Origin: Bolinopsis microptera
Lineage: Eukaryota; Ctenophora; Tentaculata; Lobata; Bolinopsidae
Assembly (NCBI RefSeq): GCF_026151205.1
Contig: NC_087082.1
Location: forward strand, 8,005,908-8,069,907
Reading direction: 5' to 3'
DNA length: 64,000 nt
Of the stretch, positions 12,004 to 23,240 are shown in pieces (position 1 is the stretch's first letter; each line of letters starts with the position of its first letter). The position numbers and the translations under genes were made by a program. The notes under the pieces were generated by a model. The model searched no databases. It was not told the DNA's origin and saw nothing but the letters and a program-made list of their open reading frames with translations.

Positions 12004-13721
12004 ACAAAGCTTATTTCTCCCCCACTCTAAAGATCCACAAGCTTCAAAAGGAAGACCTTAAACCAGGAGTCGAGCCCCCCTTCAGGCTCATCACGGCACT
12101 TCAAGATGGAATCACAAAACGCAGTGATGTTTTCCTTGCTAGCCAATACCTGAAGGATCTTGAAAAGGATTTCTGCTCTGACCTTTTGACTGATAACACC
12201 GATGCCCTTCAATGGTTGGAATTCGTTGATAGTGAACATTCCCCAGTACAGAAGAAAGGCTTCAGATCGTTTACCTACGACTTTAAGGCCCTCTATGACT
12301 CTTTAACACCACCCCTCGTCATAGAGGCCTTAAGGTCCGCTATGTCATCATGTAGAGAAGATTGGTCTGAAGACTTCTGCCAATAGCTCACACAACTGGT
12401 GGAATTAAGCCTCCGATCCTCTGTTGGGGTGTTCGACCAAAATTGGTTCATACAGCTCATTGGTATCCCTACGGGTGGATCACTATGTGTCCAAATCGCA
12501 AACATAGCAGTCTACTACCTAATGAACAAATGTGTTTATAGTAACCCAGAGCTCATGAAGAAGATCGTATCAGCCAGGCGTTACATTGACGACGGAGCAG
12601 GTTTGTTTGAGGGAACTACAGATGAGTTCAAAATTTGGATTGCAGATGTCAACAAAGCACTCCTCCCCCATGGCCTAACCATTGATGAGTACCAAATAGA
12701 AGATCCTGGTAAATACGTATCTTTCCTTGACATAATGTTCACTTTCGATTCCTTGGGCTCCCTCCAAACGGATTTGTTCATAAAGAAAACGGACTCTCGT
12801 TCATACCTACACTTTAAAAGCTCCCATCCAAACCATATCTATTCCGGTATCGTATACTCTCAATGCCTTAGACTCAGAAGGGTCATCAACTGCCAAGAAT
12901 GCCTCAAAGGACACCTCGACAACCTCAAAAAAGCCTTCCTTGCTGCGTGTTACCCTAGGAAAATGGTTGAGAACATTAGTAATAAGGTTCTCAATTCAAC
13001 AAGATCACTGTTACGCAAAGTTCAATCTCCTGATGACCAGACATCTTTACACCTTCCAATCAGGGTCATATCTACTTATGGTAGTGATGATGATTTGGTG
13101 TCTGTGACTAAGAAGTATGAAGAACACCTCTCAAGAACAAGGAGTTTCAGTGAAAGTGACACTGTTGAAACATCCCAAGAGACCTCCTCAACAGCTTCCA
13201 CGCCTAGGAAGAAAATATTCAGTTACACCAAGAAAACAGGGCCAAGCCTAAAATCTCGCCTCGTCAAATTGAAAGAACTTGCTTTAGGAGCTAAACATGG
13301 TCCAACCAGCAAATGCCATATGCCAAGATGCAAATGCTGCGAACTTGTCAAAGGCAGCCATGAATTCAAAGTTAACGGTGAGAAGGTTAAAGCTTCCCCT
13401 AGAAACTGCCTGAGTTACAACATCATTTATCTGTTCCAATGTAGTTTCTGTAGAAAGGCTTACGTCGGTCGCACTACTCGCTCTCTACGGGTTAGAACTG
13501 GAGAACATAGGGTCAAATATTATAAACTATTAAATGGTGATAAGGTAGATGAAACAAGTGATGAATATAGTTTGGGCTTACATTTGTTGGATCATGGTTT
13601 TAAACAAAGGGAGGATTTTAACAAAATTTTTAATGTTTCAATTATTGATAATTCTAGTCCTAAAACTTTAGAAGTTCGTGAACATAAATATATTCAACAA
13701 CTCAAGACTTTAAAACCTTAG
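12004..13721 (+). pseudogene. Penelope-like reverse transcriptase with GIY-YIG endonuclease, one stop
   Basis: Reading frame from the truncation to a stop at 13719-13721, broken once by TAG at 12384. The visible order fits Penelope-like elements: a PTLKIHK block (family LPKIHK), GIPTGGSLCVQIANI (RT block 5), RYIDDGAGLF with the catalytic YxDD-type aspartates near 12580, FLDIMF near 12725, then a cysteine cluster CHMPRCKCC, and a C-terminal GIY-YIG domain (NIIYLFQC, then AYVGRTTRSLRVRTGEHR, near 13420-13510). The N-terminal part of the RT is missing. The element would reverse-transcribe its RNA at nicked DNA. The single stop and the good conservation suggest fairly recent decay. Confidence 0.93.
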
Positions 13722-13726
13722 GGAAT

Positions 13727-14894
13727 AAACACTTTTGCGAAAGCTTTTGATAGCGTTTCGCATGACCTCATTTTAAGTAAATTAAAGAATATTTTTAATG
13801 TCGATGGACTAATGCTTAAATTTATCAAGTCCTATCTTGAGGGGCGACAACAACAAGTAGTGATAGGAGGCCAAACGTCTTCCTCTCTACCAGTTCGGTC
13901 TGGTGTCCCTCAAGGTTCTATACTTGGCCCTCTATTGTTTGTAATATTTATAAATGACATGTTCTCCTGTGTCTCTGAAGGCACCAATATCGCCCTTTAT
14001 GCAGATGACACTAAAATTTGGAGGGAGATTCTTGGTTACCCTGACCATCACATAATCCAAAATGACATCAATAGATTGTATGATTGGTCAGTGAGAAATC
14101 GAATGAAGTTCCACCCACAAAAGTGCAAAGCCCTCTCTGTGTCCCTGCAAAGAAACGTGCTGGATAACTTGCCATTCAATACCTTCTTCTATAAACTTTC
14201 TGGAAGTGATATTGACTTTGTGCCCTCTCAGTCAGATTTAGGAGTCGCAATAAACTCCAGGTTTAATTGGGGTGCACAATGTAAAGCGCTTGTTTCCAAA
14301 GCTACCTCCAGACTTGGACTACTTAAGAGAACATGTCATTTCACTACTGATAAAAGGCAGAAAAGATCGTTCTATTTGGCGTTAATTAGGTCTATATTTG
14401 AACATTGTTCTGTCATATGGTCCCCTCAATCTGCAACTCATCTTCAACAGTTTGTTGCTATCCAAAAGAGGGCTATTAAATGGATCAATGGTGAACCCTA
14501 CTCCAGTTATAATGACGATAAACTTGCTACAGAGCAAAAGAAGCTAAATATTCTCCCTGTCATGCAGAAGTTTATTTATAACGATCTTATGACCTTCTAT
14601 AAAATAGTGAATAGCATAATCCCAGTTTCGCTTCCTACTTATATAGTCCTATGCCGTCCAGAGGGCACCCGATACACTAGGCACAATGCTCAAATAATCG
14701 ATAGGTCGGATACTTCAACTTACATGAGTACCACTGTGCCCTGCTCGGATGCCTTCCGAAATAGCTTCTTTTATAGATCTATGCTGAAATGGAATAGTCT
14801 ACCAGTATGTATCCGGCAGTCAGAGCGGATTTCTACTTTTAAGGCCAATCTGATCAAGTACCTCTGGGCTGCCGATACAGTCTGGCCAGACTAG
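13727..14894 (+). CDS. LINE reverse transcriptase, 5'-truncated but open
   Basis: Open from about 13727; the first in-frame ATG is at 13812. Motifs: FAKAFDSVSHDLI (palm A, the usual leading Asp lost at the truncation), SGVPQGSILGPLLF (block 4/5, near 13900), ALYADDTKIW (YADD active site, near 13995), LGVAINSRFNW, and the C-terminal SVIWSPQS and FFYRSMLKWNSLP thumb blocks. This is a Jockey/CR1/I-type RT C-terminal half. The missing endonuclease and N-terminal RT make this copy dead despite the intact frame. It starts right after the Penelope-like stop, so it is probably a separate 5'-truncated insertion. Confidence 0.85.
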
Positions 14895-15306
14895 TCTCAG
14901 AAATGTGTTTTTGTTGGTTACAATTCTGTCCGTCCAATTTCCTATCTGCTTGTCCTTCTTTTTCTTCTATCAGTTGTGACGGAATTGTAATGAACAAAAT
15001 CCATATATAATTATTTATGATATGTTTGATTTCTTGTTATTGTATGTCATTCAAATTTGGTAGACGGCCCCAACGTTAATGTGGCTTTTGCTATGTGTTG
15101 GTTCAGCCGAATTAATTATTATGTAATCAAGTTTATTTTTCACTTTTAGTTAGTTGTCATCCGGCCAAACATTAAGCAACTTATATTGCAGCACCATTTT
15201 TCAATTAGAATATTAAAATATGTCATTGTAATTTTGCATGGCTGAAATGTAACGCTTGATTTGTATATATAATAATTAATTGAATTTTCAAATAAAAAAA
15301 AAAATA
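14895..15306 (+). mobile_element. 3' UTR and A-rich tail of the LINE
   Basis: Non-coding, ending in AATAAAAAAAAAAAT near 15290-15303. The block 15064-15200 (GGCCCCAACGTTAATG ... GTTGTCATCCGGCCA) recurs on the minus strand at 25215-25352, which shows it belongs to a multicopy LINE family. Confidence 0.75.
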
Positions 15307-15547
15307 AATCCTTTTGGCCTTCCGTTACTCCTAACATCTTAATTTTAAATATTATATAACCGTTTTAAGAGTGTTCAGATTTTTAAAGGAATTTTGGGTT
15401 TTACTAACTTTTTACAATTTTTAGGCTTATGTCACTGAAGATGACGCCTTGCAACATGTTTGACGATAGCCTGTAAATTGATAGTTTGATCTCAGTATTT
15501 ACAACAAATCATCTAGCTTGATTGATTCAAAGGGAGAATTAAATTCC
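15307..15547 (+). other. possible displaced 3' end of the Penelope-like element
   Basis: Non-coding, between the LINE tail and the resumed minisatellite. It carries an AGGCT ... AGCCT inverted pair around CACTGAAGATGACGCC at about 15423-15475. The CTGAAGA word resembles part of the hammerhead core known from Penelope-like elements, but the GAAA half is missing. Confidence 0.35.
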
Positions 15548-15726
15548 TCTGTCTCTGTTACCATGGCAACATTAAAATATATTGTCTCTGTTACCATGGC
15601 AACATTAAAATATATTGTCTCTGTTACCATGGCAACATTAAAATATATTGTCTCTGTTACCATGGCAACATTAAAATAAATATTGTCTCTGTTACCATGG
15701 CAACATCAAAATATATTGTCTCTGTT
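15548..15726 (+). repeat. 33-bp minisatellite, array B
   Basis: Five more copies of the 33-base unit of array A in the same orientation, including one with the same AAATAAATATT insertion variant. Confidence 0.95.
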
Positions 15727-16146
15727 TAATCGTTCAAACTCCGTTAAAACCCTTCCACTGCGGAGCTTCATGAAAACAGGAGCAATCCGAAGTACAATAA
15801 ATCACCAAATATAGGAGCAAGTAAAAACATGCTGTCAGCTACAACATGCTGCCAGCTACAAGTGAACTGTACCTCAGAGATGTAGTTGGTACATTAAAAA
15901 CATGTACCATTAGTATTGGGTTTAACTCTAGAGGAGAGATGACAGAGAAAGAAAGAAAATGTCAGAAATGGTGAGAACTTGCGATGAGGATTGAGAGATT
16001 GAGGATATCCGGCTCTCGTAGTTTAACTATTTGACACGATGAGGCACTTTAAGAAGAGAGTTTAAATATTTCTGACAATACGATAGTTAAACAGTATACA
16101 CCTCATTACATGGACCAATTCACTGTACAAGCTTCAACAAACAAAC
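15727..16146. other. no gene seen
   Basis: Unremarkable; a short direct repeat ACATGCTGYCAGCTACAA lies at 15827-15860. Confidence 0.4.
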
Positions 16147-16590
16147 CAGAGATCGTCCGTAATCCCGGTTCCGGGGCCCGGCCGTAGCCGGGATTGGACT
16201 TTTTACCAAATCCCGGTCCCGGTCAAAATACCAATTTGACCGGGATTTTGACCGGGATTTTAAATACAACTTCTATTAAGATTTTAGAAAAAATTTGCAG
16301 TGTGACGGGGAAAAATTTCTAGAGCTCTTCTCAAAAGTACCTTAGCACTGTTAGTAGAAAATAGAAATCATATAATTTATAATATGAGACTCAACAAATT
16401 TATAATCTTAAACAAATTTCCATCTTAAACATGGATCACTTTCGCACTAATAGTTGATTCCGCTAAATTTTGTGTCCAAATAGAGCTAAAATCCCGGTCC
16501 GGTCAAATTTGACTAATCCCGGCCAATTTCAAATTGGATAAAAAATCCTGGTCCCGGCCATTTCAAAATTTTTATCCCGGTTGTTTGCTG
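16147..16590. mobile_element. non-autonomous hAT element (MITE) with TSD AAACAAAC
   Basis: Bounded by CAGAGATCG on the left and TTTGCTG on the right (CAG...CTG ends as in hAT transposons) and flanked on both sides by the 8-bp direct repeat AAACAAAC (16139-16146 and 16591-16598). The interior is rich in CCCGGTCCCGGTC and GACCGGGATTTT words facing each other near the two ends. It is 444 bases with no coding capacity. Confidence 0.85.
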
Positions 16591-16598
16591 AAACAAAC

Positions 16599-17325
16599 AT
16601 GCCCTTCTTAAGATCCACCTGAACACTATCCAGTGAACATCAAGACGAAAAAGTATCAGTAGCTTTTTCAATGTTCATAACATCGGAATGAACAATATTT
16701 GGTATTATGTAAATATATTAGAGTCTAGGTAGGATCTACAATGATTCACTGCAACTATAATAACTGTTGAATGATTCAGTCAAACACGATTCGAGAGATT
16801 AATAAGATCCAAGATTCTGATAATACATCATTGAAACGCTCAAAGATAAAAACGCCAAGTCATCAAAAACAAAATTGACGCGTGGCAGGATGCAAATTTG
16901 GTCGAATTATGCTTAAAAATCTGAATTTTATTCAATATCGATACAATAAGAAGAGAAGAACAATGACACTCTAACATCACGAAGTAGAGGTGACAAACTC
17001 TAACTGATCCTCATAACAGGCAGACTTCAACAGTTCAAAACTATGAAAACTTGACGTGAAAAGAGGAATGCTCGGTGAAACTAATCGCATTAAAAGATAA
17101 TGTGAAGTGTGGTTCTGCTTTGCCGCTGATATTCGTACTTATTGACGGAGAAACAAAGCACACAATATGTTGTCGACTATCGTGTCTAACTGAGAAGTTT
17201 GTACTCGTAAACGTGATCATCTTCAAATATAATATTTTAACGTCGGTGAAAAGTGATGTAGTCCAAACTTTAATGTTAGTAAAGTGTCCTAAAGTCTGGT
17301 TCTATTGCGCTCACGTTTGTATGTA
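16599..17325. other. no gene recognised
   Basis: An 83-codon ORF on plus (17075-17326) and a 61-codon ORF on minus overlap here; neither has a recognised domain. No repeat family is evident. Confidence 0.4.
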
Positions 17326-17652
17326 AACTACTCACGTTTACACTACACTACTCACGTTTACACTACACTAATCACGTTTACACTACACTACTCACGTTTA
17401 CACTACACTACTCACGTTTACACTACACTACTCACGTTTACACTACACTAATCACGTTTACACTACACTACTCACGTTTACACTACACTACTCACGTTTA
17501 CACTACACTACTCACGTTTACACTACACTACTCACGTTTACACTACACTACTCACGTTTACACTACACTACTCACGTTTACACTACACTACTCACGTTTA
17601 CACTACACTACTCACGTTTACACTACACTACTCACGTTTACACTACACTTCT
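17326..17652 (+). repeat. 20-bp minisatellite (CTCACGTTTACACTACACTA)
   Basis: About 16 tandem copies with almost no variation; two copies have AATCACG in place of CTCACG. Confidence 0.97.
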
Positions 17653-18079
17653 CCGAGACATGATCGGGTCTAGTTCTAATTTCTAGTGCCCACTTGTTCC
17701 AACATTTTTCTATAATATAAAATAGCTATATCAGATACCTAGTTATGAACCTAAACTTGAAGGGCTCTCTACAAAGTAGCACCACTTGAAGTATCCTCCG
17801 CAAGCAGTCCCACTCTTACTTGAAGTATCGAATCATTTAACGAATTGAGCAGAAGGAACCTCGTAGCGGTTACAATCAAAGAAATTATAAAGCAGTAATC
17901 ATTAATTAGTTTATTCACAGTAGTAATTATTGCGTTTTTAGGTGGAATGTCTGGGTGACGCCGGCATCTGACAGCGGAGAAACGAGTTCATGACAAGAGT
18001 AACGCCCGCCGCTCACAGCATCAGTCTAACCTGGAACCGCGGAACGCAGAATAAAAGTTCCCAAACCGGATTTTAAATG
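17653..18079. other. no gene seen
   Basis: No recognisable feature; possibly the 5' end of the LINE remnant that follows. Confidence 0.4.
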
Positions 18080-18125
18080 TAGATATCGTTTGTTTAATGA
18101 TGCTAAATGTGGGAACCTGGAACGT

Positions 18126-18199
18126 GACTAATTCAAGCTCATAAGCAATCACTGTTAGGTTATGACTATTCAAGCTCATAAGCAATCACTGTTAGGTTA
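18126..18199 (+). repeat. 37-bp local tandem duplication
   Basis: Two adjacent copies of a 37-base unit starting near ATTCAAGCTCATAAGCAATC with a period of 37, inside the dead endonuclease region. Confidence 0.9.
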
Positions 18200-19668
18200 T
18201 GACTGTTTCAATTACCATATTGTTGTGATGTGCTTGCAAGAAACAAAATGCACGGAGCTTTCTGATCAGAGAATCAGCAATGAATGCAGGCTTATCATTA
18301 TGCAGCAAAAGAACTGTAGACATGGAGACATTGGAGTTTGTTATCAACCCTAAGATGCTCACATGTATAAAATCACACTGTTACATTAGTGACAGAGTTG
18401 CATTTCTTGATCTACTCCTCCATAATAGCAAGGGAATCATTTGTCCTTCATCATTATCTTCTCATAATAACCACGGTGGCATAAAAGCACGACCCTTTAT
18501 TCAGTAGCCTTATTAATTGCAACTCAGCATTCCAATTGTGATCCACAATCATGATCTGGTGACGTGAATCTTATGGGTGTTGCGATAACATTGTTGCAGG
18601 ATACACTTGAGGTATCACATATAATAATAGCATAAGCAATAACAATAAGTCGACTAACTGGAAATGAAGAAGTTAGATATAAATGTACTAACAAAATAGA
18701 ATTCAGAATCACGAAGAAGAATACAGGAACAACAGAAATCCAACTATGAAACTGAGATCACTAATGATATTGTCGGGATCCGCAAACCAACTAGACACCC
18801 ACATCTCAGCGAAGACAAAGAAGTAGTTGGTCTATCAGAACAGTGAAAGATCCTTAGACTGAAGTTAAATCACAACTTTAGAGGGATAGATATGTGTTGC
18901 GTGCAAGTATTCAAAAGTTTAAACACAGTGCAAAAAGTGATAAAGCATCGACTCAAAGATTTACAATGGGAAGTGAATAAAGAGTGAATAACGAAATTTT
19001 GACGGCATTCATCAGCACCAAAGCCCCAACTGTGCTCTTTAAACTTAAAGAGACAGTTTTTCAGGATGTTATTTTACTTTCTCACTACTCACTAGCAGGT
19101 GGACTGAATCAAGTGAGAGTAATATATGTAGAACGGCCTGTTATACCAGTATCAATTATTGGACTACCATTAAATGGGAATATGCAGATGATGCTGATTT
19201 AAGTGATTTTGTAGATGATGATGAGGATAGATTGAAAAATGTGCTGCCAATTTGAACTGAAGTGCTGGAAGAATGGGATCTAAATGTGAATGAGGGTAAG
19301 ACCGAGTTTGTCTGCCTATTTCTTGCTTTTCCATGTGAAGTAGATGATAGTGACCTGTTATAAAGATAATGAGACCTGGAGGTCCAGTAAAAGTTTTGGG
19401 TCGCTATTGTGCTCGCAGGCTGACATTAAGCACAGAATCGTCATGGTAAACCTGTAAACTCCGCCTTTCAGACTTAGACATTTAGTAAGGTCTGGCTTGA
19501 GGAATCAAGATTCCTCTTGTCAACAAATTGCTTGTCTAATGTCTATGAGGCCAAATAAAAGTGATATATATGTGATGTTGTACAACTGCGCACCCAAAAA
19601 TGTTCTATCCAAATTAGATGCCTGCTCAAGGAAACATCTAAGGAAGATATTGAACATACACTGGCGGG

Positions 19669-20100
19669 CATAGATGGTTCGTGCGCACTTAACGTACTTT
19701 TAAAACATAACGCACTTAACGTACGAAAAACGTAAAACGCACTTTTACCTACCCTCGCTGGGCCATTTGCGGTTTTTTCATTTTTGAATACACAGTTCAA
19801 AACATCAGACAGTGTTATTTCCAAGATTTCACATAAACTGTCATTGGTGAGCCTTACAGTAGCTATTTTTGGAATGCCAGTGTGCGTGAAACTATAAATT
19901 GTAAGAGAAATAAATGTAATTTATTCGCTATGTAATCTTTAAGAACGTTATTCATGTGTTTTAATTGTTTGTCTCTACAGTCTACAGAAAATGCTGGTGA
20001 ATTTAACGGTAAACGTACTTAAACGCACTTTTTACGCACGAAATAATTCAAACGCACTTTACGTACTTTTCCCGAAAAATTTACGCACGAACCAACTATG
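19669..20100. mobile_element. non-autonomous hAT-like element (MITE) with TSD CTGGCGGG
   Basis: Flanked by the exact 8-bp duplication CTGGCGGG (19661-19668 and 20101-20108). Terminal inverted repeats are imperfect: CATAGATGGTTCGTGCG on the left against CATAGTTGGTTCGTGCG from the right. Sub-terminal ACGTACTTTT and AACGCACTTT words repeat on both sides. Length is 432 bases without coding capacity. The 8-bp duplication points to hAT, although the ends are CATAG rather than the commoner CAG(T/G)G. Confidence 0.85.
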
Positions 20101-20420
20101 CTGGCGGGTGAGTGACTGGCCAATATGGGTCATTAGCAACAAAGAGTTGTTCCACCGCTGCAATGCAATCCCAATCACATAGAGGGTAAAAAAGCTAAGT
20201 GGACATTACTTGATCACATTCTCCGCATGAACGATAACTGCCCACCAGTCTTAACTCTCAGATTTGTCATTACATCAGGTGAACTGTGTAGCGGTAGACG
20301 GTGCAGACCACGCATCTAGGTGCTATTCAAGACGACTTAAAAGATCATCGTTTTGAACTTCAAATAACTGTTGACGATCTAGAAAACGTTCGTAACATTG
20401 CACAAATCAAATAAGAATGG

Positions 20421-20968
20421 TGTAAAATGTTCAATTTCAGGTCTATTTAATGTATATTTTTACGATAAAGTTTTATTCTAGCTTTATTTTTAGATATTTT
20501 TAAGATTGTAGATATTCCTACAAAGGAAAAGTCACCAAAACACCTTACAAAAACTCCTAACTCCAACAATCTCAATTAAATTGTTGGAGAGCTATATTAA
20601 ATAAGCTTGACAGCAAGATAGAGGTAAAGACTTAAGGGCACTGCGGCAATATGTTGCCACTGTAAGAGCATATTTCAGAGCGGTGGCAAATATTTATGAC
20701 AATTAAATCTGCTGGATAGCCAGAATAAACCCGGCCAGTAAACTCCGGAATTTTGTTGCATTAACGTTGTAAATTCCGTAGCTGTGATCAGGATTTATTC
20801 CAGATATATAGAAGCAGTTACAACTTTACAAGAGTCGTGTAGTATTATGTTGTCTTGCCCGGACAGCTGTCTAATTAACGTGTCCGTTTAAGGCTGCCGA
20901 ACATTTTCGAAACTAAACAGTTGGCCCATATACGGCCTTTTAATCTTAATTCGTATTATTTATTATTA
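20421..20968. other. no gene seen
   Basis: No ORF or repeat recognised. Confidence 0.4.
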
Positions 20969-21726
20969 CAGGGGGGGGGGGGGGGGGGGGGGGCCAAAAG
21001 TCAGGTCCCATTCGTTGGGTCTTATACCACCGCCGTGTTTTATATTTGAGGGTTGTTGCTTTGCAGATGGCATACTGTACCTACTTGTTCAAGTATTCCG
21101 TCACCAAAATTTGAAAATTCGATTTTTGGGGGCCACACCAAATCAACATTGAATTGCTTATACTGGTGTTTGTGAACATGTTAGAGACTCCATTGTAACA
21201 TATTGCAATAGGTCATTTAATCCGGAATATAATCTGAAAAGATGGTGCGAAACGGATTTAAAATGACGAAGTTATCAAGCAATTTGTTTATCTCGTTAGC
21301 AAAATTGATTGGGTACTCAATGATTACCTAATTACGACACCGTAATTGGGCTCTCTGCACGATTCCCGTAATGCGGATCTAGCCTCAACCCAATCACCTG
21401 ATCACACGTAATGAACAAACTCGTTATGCTTCATATCTCGGTCATCTGAGAAGCTAGAACTCTCATTTTTTCAGGACAAACGTAATTCAAATGGCCAACC
21501 ACCATTCAATAAAATTTGGCTCGATCCGACTATTCAAACTATCTGATAAATGCTAAAATGAACCTTCATTTGAAGAAAATGAACACGAACAGCTTTCGAT
21601 TTGACAAATTCCTCGAACCAGTGGTGGTAGTAAGTCATACCAGAAAGAATTATTTCAATTGGGCACTCAGTGATTGAGCTATTAAGGCCAACGTATGGGT
21701 ACTGACATTTGGCCCCCCTCCCCCTG
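20969..21726. mobile_element. Tc1/mariner-type MITE, full length, with poly-G in the left terminus
   Basis: Flanked by TA on both sides, with inverted ends CAGGGGG..GGCCAAAAGTCAGG on the left and the reverse complement CAGGGGGAGGGGGGCCAAATGTCAG on the right. A longer matched pair, TGGGTCTTATA / CCATACGTTGGCC, follows. Length is 758 bases with no transposase. The left end holds 23 consecutive G (20971-20993). Related pieces lie at 10906, 23051-24842, 39550-39735 and 51855-51975. Confidence 0.8.
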
Positions 21727-23050
21727 TATATACGGCTATAATATTGTTACAGCTATTACGATTGTAATATAACACTTCTGTTATGTAGGATTATCTCTAA
21801 TCCGATTTCTGGAAATTGACCCTGGACTGGATTTGTTGGTTTCTTAAAATACAGACAAAAACTTCGTCGTAATTTCCAAAAAAGGGACAACAAATTTAAC
21901 TGGCGAAAATAAGGATAACAAATTTACACAATTCTGATCCATCGTCTAAACCCATATACGAAACATATTATGACCAAATCGTATATCAGCAAGAAAATAA
22001 AATGACAATGTATTATTAACTGATTAAAAAATCAGATAAAATTATTTTCCAGTTAAAAAAAACAACCAACAGAAGTGCATGGGGTATTTAAGGCTGAGGA
22101 GGTCCCAGAGCAGAAGCTTCTCCATGTTGCAAAATTCTCGCAATAGCCACGTTTATAGGTTTATTCTACACCTGAAAACAAGAAAAACGTCCAACAGAAA
22201 AAATGAAGCACTTGCAGTAACAAGTACTACTGTATAACACCAATATTATTATGTTACAGACCGCCACGGCCAAGAGGTCACATTATAATGGTCTCACAGT
22301 TGTTCAGGGAAACCGTTCAATAAATACTACTACTACTATACTACTATTCAATAAATAACTGTGTCTCAACACGTCTCAGTTACACCACTAATTGGGACGA
22401 CTAAAAATGCTTGCTGACCGTTTATTAAAATATTGTGTAGCCAAGCCCTATAGGGGGAAGGAAAAGCTCAGACTCGTGTAATTTACTCAAGAAAGATACC
22501 ACGAAGAGTGGTTTACGCAGAGACAGGAGGGGTCTGAAAAGGTTAAGATACTGCTAACGTTGTGAAAATTGTTGTGACTAAAAAGCTTCATTAAAAAACA
22601 GTACTGGTGAAAGTAGAATAAAAAGCGTTACAAACCTCCGCAGAAATTATAGGTCAGAATATTAAACTGCTTTGTTTAACTTAATTGCGAACTAAGTTAC
22701 GAATCAACAGTTCGTCAGAAAGCAAACAAAAATTGACCGCCAATATAACATGTGTAAATAACATGTTACCTGTCTGAAGAAGGGATCAAGCAGGCCTGGT
22801 GTGCCAAAGGCTGCTTCTCGTATCTCTACTATTATTACTATAACCGGTGTATCTCGAGTGTTGAACATTTTGTTCCACACGTTTAACTTGATTGCGAACT
22901 AAGTTACGAATTAACACAAGAACTAAGGAAGATGTACAAGTCTATCTATTCGATTACGTATTCAATTTAATAGGTCTATAAAGTGAAATCAATTATGGGA
23001 AGGCAATTACTATCGAATGATTTTCAATTTACCTTAAAATCTTCATAATA
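21727..23050. other. intergenic with short shared repeats
   Basis: No gene. Position 22640-22703 (AGGTCAGAATATTAAACTGC and onward) recurs at 41160-41222, and part of it again at 22880-22915. At 22280-22345 a GTTCAGGGAAACCGTTCAATAAATAC phrase plus ACT triplets resembles a LINE 3' end and is echoed in the low-quality block near 56,800. Confidence 0.45.
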
Positions 23051-23240
23051 CAGGGTGGGCCAAAAGTCAGTAATCATATGTTGGCCTTTATAGCTCAGTC
23101 ACTGAGTGCCCAATTGAAATAATTCTTTCTGGTTTGACTTAGTACCACCACTGGTTCAAGGAATTTGTCAAATCGAAAAATATTCGTGTTAATTTTTTTC
23201 AAATGAAGGTTCATTTTCGCATTTATTTGATAGTTTGGAT

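Larger units (their letters stand above)
12004..15547 (+). mobile_element. 5'-truncated Penelope-like element inserted in the 33-bp minisatellite, split by a LINE
   Basis: The minisatellite stops mid-unit at 12003 and resumes at about 15548. Between them lie a Penelope-like ORF (to 13721), a truncated LINE (about 13727-15306, ending A-rich), then 240 bases (15307-15547) that may be the displaced 3' end of the Penelope-like element. I infer that the element entered the array first and the LINE later landed just after its stop codon. A long-read comparison with an uninterrupted copy would test this. Confidence 0.6.
18080..20420 (+). pseudogene. decayed LINE with APE endonuclease and reverse transcriptase
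   Basis: Scattered over all three frames. MLNVGTWNVT at about 18100 and CLQETKCTEL near 18225 are the start and QET block of an apurinic-like endonuclease. WEYADDADLSDFVDDDEDRL near 19173 is the YADD palm of the RT, followed by WDLNVNEGKTEFV. SKLDACSRKHLRKILNIHW runs up to 19665 and continues after a hAT MITE with RVSDWPIWVISNKELFHRC, a common LINE C-terminal pattern. Many stops and shifts, a 37-bp tandem duplication at 18126-18199 and the MITE at 19669 show a long-dead copy. Confidence 0.75.

Noticed and set aside
11267-12030. Long ORFs (up to 133 codons) with 11-residue repeats on both strands
   Set aside because: They arise because the minisatellite period is 33 bases, a multiple of three; no conserved flanking coding sequence exists.
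15423-15475. Hammerhead ribozyme near the end of the Penelope-like element
   Set aside because: CTGAAGA fits the first half of the core and an AGGCT/AGCCT pair could close a stem, but the GAAA core and stem I are missing.
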